From contig CAZTSX010000001.1 of assembly GCA_964616825.1 (NCBI GenBank), positions 186,001 to 250,000 of the forward strand: DNA of 64,000 nucleotides, read 5' to 3'. Below, one piece after another: positions 61,616 through 64,000 of this stretch (its first letter is position 1; the number at the start of each line of letters is the position of its first letter). Below the pieces are notes generated by a model. That model had not been told where the DNA came from. It saw only the letters and a list, made by a program, of their open reading frames with translations, and made no database searches. The translations under genes were made by a program, and so were the position numbers. Origin of the DNA: QYOJ01 sp964616825. Its GTDB lineage: Bacteria > Bacteroidota > Bacteroidia > Bacteroidales > FEN-979.

Positions 61616-62815
61616 ATGAATATCCTTGTGTTAAATTGTGGGAGCTCCTCAATTAAGTACCAGTTATCCAACCTGGAAGAGAATGCTGTTCTTGCCAATG
61701 GGATTGTCGAGAAGATCGGATTAAAAGGGTCGTTTATGAAATTTGAGAAGCCCGATGGAGAAAAAGTTCGGTTAGAAGGGGAGGTAATTGACCATCAGGT
61801 TGGGATCGAATATATTTTGGGCGTTTTGATTAGTAAAAAACATGGTTGTATTAGTTCTCTTTCTGAAATCCACTCAGTAGGCCACAGAGTGGTGCATGGG
61901 GGAGAACGTTTCAGGGATAGCGTCCTGATAACCGAAGAGACTATCGAGGGTATTAAATCGTGCATCTCACTTGCTCCTATTCATAATCCTGCGAATCTAA
62001 AGGGTATAATAGCAATGCAACATCTGTTATCAGAAGTTCCTCAGGTCGCTGTATTTGACACTGCCTTTCATCAGACTATGCCTGAACATGCTTATATGTA
62101 TGGGATCCCTTATTCATTGTATACCAAATACGGCATTCGACGTTATGGGTTTCACGGGACAAGCCATTACTATGTTGCCCGCCGTGCCTGTGAGATTCTG
62201 AAAGCTGATATGAATGGCATGAAAATTATTACCTGCCATCTGGGGAATGGCTCTTCCATGGCAGCCATCCTGAACGGCAGATCTATCGATACCTCAATGG
62301 GTGTTACACCGATTGAAGGATTGATCATGGGAACACGTGCCGGAGATACAGATCTCGGAATCATGTCACTTGTTATGGAGAAGGAGGAATTAAGTGTCCA
62401 GGTTGCCAATACGTTGTTCAATAAGCATAGCGGAATGCTAGGAATTACTGGTATTTCGTCCGACATGCGGGAGATTGAGGAAGCAGCGGAAAATGGTCAT
62501 GAACGGGCAATTATTGGATTAACCATGTTTCGATACCGGATTAAAAAGTATATTGGTGCTTATGTTGCTGCTCTTGGCGGGCTCGACATTCTGGTTTTCA
62601 CAGGTGGAATAGGTGAAAATGACTGGAAAACCCGTGAAGCATGTTGTTCTCACCTGGAATGTATGGGCATTGAATTTGACAAAAATACAAACAGGGGCGT
62701 TCGTGGGAAGGAGAAAATACTAAGTCAACCCACTTCAAAAGTCATCGTGATGACTATCCCAACTAACGAGGAGTTGATTATTGTCGAGAACACGTATCGG
62801 ATTGTGACAGGATGA
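61616..62815 (+). CDS. ackA: acetate kinase
   Basis: 399 aa, the standard length. Converts acetyl phosphate and ADP to acetate and ATP. Motifs: VLNCGSSSIKYQL at the N terminus, FDTAFHQTMP near residue 148, the catalytic FHGTSHYYV near residue 178, and GIGENDWKTR near residue 323. The usual partner pta is not in the window; here the upstream neighbour is an acyl-CoA dehydrogenase, which suggests a fermentation operon. Confidence 0.96.
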   Translation: MNILVLNCGSSSIKYQLSNLEENAVLANGIVEKIGLKGSFMKFEKPDGEKVRLEGEVIDHQVGIEYILGVLISKKHGCISSLSEIHSVGHRVVHGGERFRDSVLITEETIEGIKSCISLAPIHNPANLKGIIAMQHLLSEVPQVAVFDTAFHQTMPEHAYMYGIPYSLYTKYGIRRYGFHGTSHYYVARRACEILKADMNGMKIITCHLGNGSSMAAILNGRSIDTSMGVTPIEGLIMGTRAGDTDLGIMSLVMEKEELSVQVANTLFNKHSGMLGITGISSDMREIEEAAENGHERAIIGLTMFRYRIKKYIGAYVAALGGLDILVFTGGIGENDWKTREACCSHLECMGIEFDKNTNRGVRGKEKILSQPTSKVIVMTIPTNEELIIVENTYRIVTG

Positions 62816-64000
62816 CTCCTCCCTTGGTCCCTTCCCTATAGGGAGGCTTCAGGAGGGCTATTTTATAAGGGGTGGAGTTGAAGGGATTGCCAACTATCAG
62901 GGAAATCCAGAGCCCGATTCTCTCATTGATTTAGCCGGAAACCTCTTCTCTCCTTATCACGAAACCGCACAGATAGAGGAATCGGATATTCTGAATGACG
63001 GAAATACATTTTATTATTTTCATCATATTCAGCCCGGAGGTTTTGACCCCCCACGAGTAGAACCCGAATTCTGCGATACAATTGTTGTGAAGGCAAGACC
63101 GAAAGATTACGATTTCGATACTACCGGATGCTGCCCCTCCAGAATTGAGTCGCAAGGCACCCCGGATGAACATAGGGAACAAATGACATCAGAAAAGCAA
63201 GTGATTGATTTGCTCCAGAGCGAATATCTTACCCTGGTGGACGGCGGCAGTACAGAAGAATTAAATACCGAGGTTTTCATGAGTATCCCTCCCGATGCCG
63301 TATCTTTGCATCAAGAGTTGCTGAACAACTCTCCCTATTTATCCGATACGGTGATGCAGACTACAATTACCAAAGAGAATGTACTCCCCAATGCAATGAT
63401 ACGGGATATCCTGGTTGCCAATCCGCAGTCGGCCAAATCAACCGGTGTGCTCGATGAGCTGGATAACCGGTTTATCCCGATGCCTGATCCGATGATGGAG
63501 GAGATTCTTGCCGGGCAATCGTTGATTTCCGATAAAGAGGTCATGGAAGGTGAGATTGCCTCGCGCCAATCAAAACGGCAGGATCTGTTTTACAGGCTCG
63601 TCAGATTGTACAAGGATGATACGGTGAATGAAGGGTCCCATGACAGTCTAATTGCGCTGCTTCAGGGGGAGTTCTCATTGAAGGCTAAATACATGCTTGC
63701 GTTTGAGTACCTCAAACTTGGGGACACTACCAATGTCAACAATACACTGAATGCGATTCCCAATACCTTTGAGTTATCGAATGAACAGGAAGATTTGTAT
63801 ATTGATTATCAGGATTATTTCGATATACTCGTTACACTCAAATCGGAAAACAAGTCGATCCTTGAATTAACACAGGGACAGATCACAGCGCTTCAAAATC
63901 TCTCCGTTACGGGACGGGAACCGGTCAGTTCTTATACCCGGAATATATTACTGGCCAACAACATGATGCAGTATTTTGAGCCAATCCTGTTGCCCGATCT
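62808..64000 (+). CDS. large secreted protein fragment, 5' end missing and 3' end outside window
   Basis: Translating from 62808 there is no stop to the window edge (397 codons). The first 20 codons are read from a palindromic repeat at 62816-62857, then a natural-looking protein begins with IANYQGNPEPDSLIDLAGN and IQPGGFDPPRVEPEFCD, continuing with NPQSAKSTGVLDELDNRF and YMLAFEYLKLGDTTNVNNTL. No in-frame ATG occurs before 63183, no promoter or signal peptide is seen, and the repeated SIL/NTL pattern looks like the late part of a long Bacteroidetes type IX cargo. It seems to have lost its start. Confidence 0.7.
62816..62857. repeat. palindromic repeat after ackA
   Basis: CTCCTCCCTTGGTCCCTTCC then CTATAGGGAGGCTTCAGGAG; core TCCCTATAGGGA with an imperfect outer stem. 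Related in style to, but different from, the CCCCCTAAAGGGGG element. Confidence 0.65.

Overview
The window is a scaffold from a Bacteroidetes (Bacteroidales/Marinilabiliales-like) bacterium, probably assembled from a metagenome. The evidence is: promoters of the TAnnTTTG type and a near absence of Shine-Dalgarno sites; type IX secretion cargo with FG-GAP repeats and a C-terminal sorting tail; GldB and a PorT-like barrel; a DUF3822 gene beside an HsdR-N-like gene; an ATP-dependent PEP carboxykinase; and a dcw cluster of the Bacteroidetes kind (mraZ to ftsZ, no ddl). MurE carries the DNPR motif of meso-diaminopimelate-type enzymes. I see no rRNA, tRNA, CRISPR array, phage gene or transposase. 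Five runs of exactly 100 N are scaffold gaps. At two of them the flanks repeat the same 55 bases, so those gaps are probably artificial.

Layout. 1-2.0 kb: secreted surface protein, cut by the window edge. 2.1-12.7 kb: trxB, purL, an SDR dehydrogenase, two tandem long-chain acyl-CoA synthetases and holA. 12.8-19.4 kb: HsdR-N-like protein, DUF3822, rsmD, DUF2795, cobalamin adenosyltransferase, pckA, aminotransferase, a DUF7935-like membrane protein and a small lipoprotein. 19.4-30.7 kb: alaS, M23 peptidase, MerR regulator, alkyltransferase-like protein, mrp ATPase, NifU-type protein, nadE, PorT-like barrel, gldB and comM. 30.7-35.3 kb: an accessory stretch with two lipoproteins, an eRF1-like (baeRF/Balon-type) factor and two decayed genes. 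Its ends share a 41-base direct repeat derived from the comM 3' end. 35.3-41.5 kb: ubiA-type prenyltransferase, methyltransferase, ABC ATPase, rfaE1, geranylgeranyl-reductase-type flavoprotein and a seven-haem NapC/NirT-like cytochrome. 41.6-56.5 kb: the dcw cluster on the minus strand. It starts behind a clear MraZ operator and contains a murD that lacks its N-terminal 250 or so residues. 56.9-64 kb: FG-GAP type IX cargo, a sigma-54 activator without a DNA-binding domain, a 3-hydroxyacyl-CoA dehydrogenase-like protein, ackA, and a large secreted protein that lacks its 5' end.

Two families of short repeats run through the whole window and are its most unusual property. One is a set of degenerate 7- or 8-base tandem repeats (for example CGTGACC, CCAGTTCA, GCCCGAT). 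The other is a palindromic element of about 90 bases (CCCCCTAAAGGGGG ... CCCCTTTAGGGG) with related fragments. Both lie between genes, but both also lie in frame inside housekeeping genes: murC, purL, alaS and nadE. Elsewhere they supply stop codons and part of a signal peptide. This resembles the Rickettsia palindromic elements and the cyanobacterial heptamer repeats, and is the best candidate here for an undescribed genome-shaping process.
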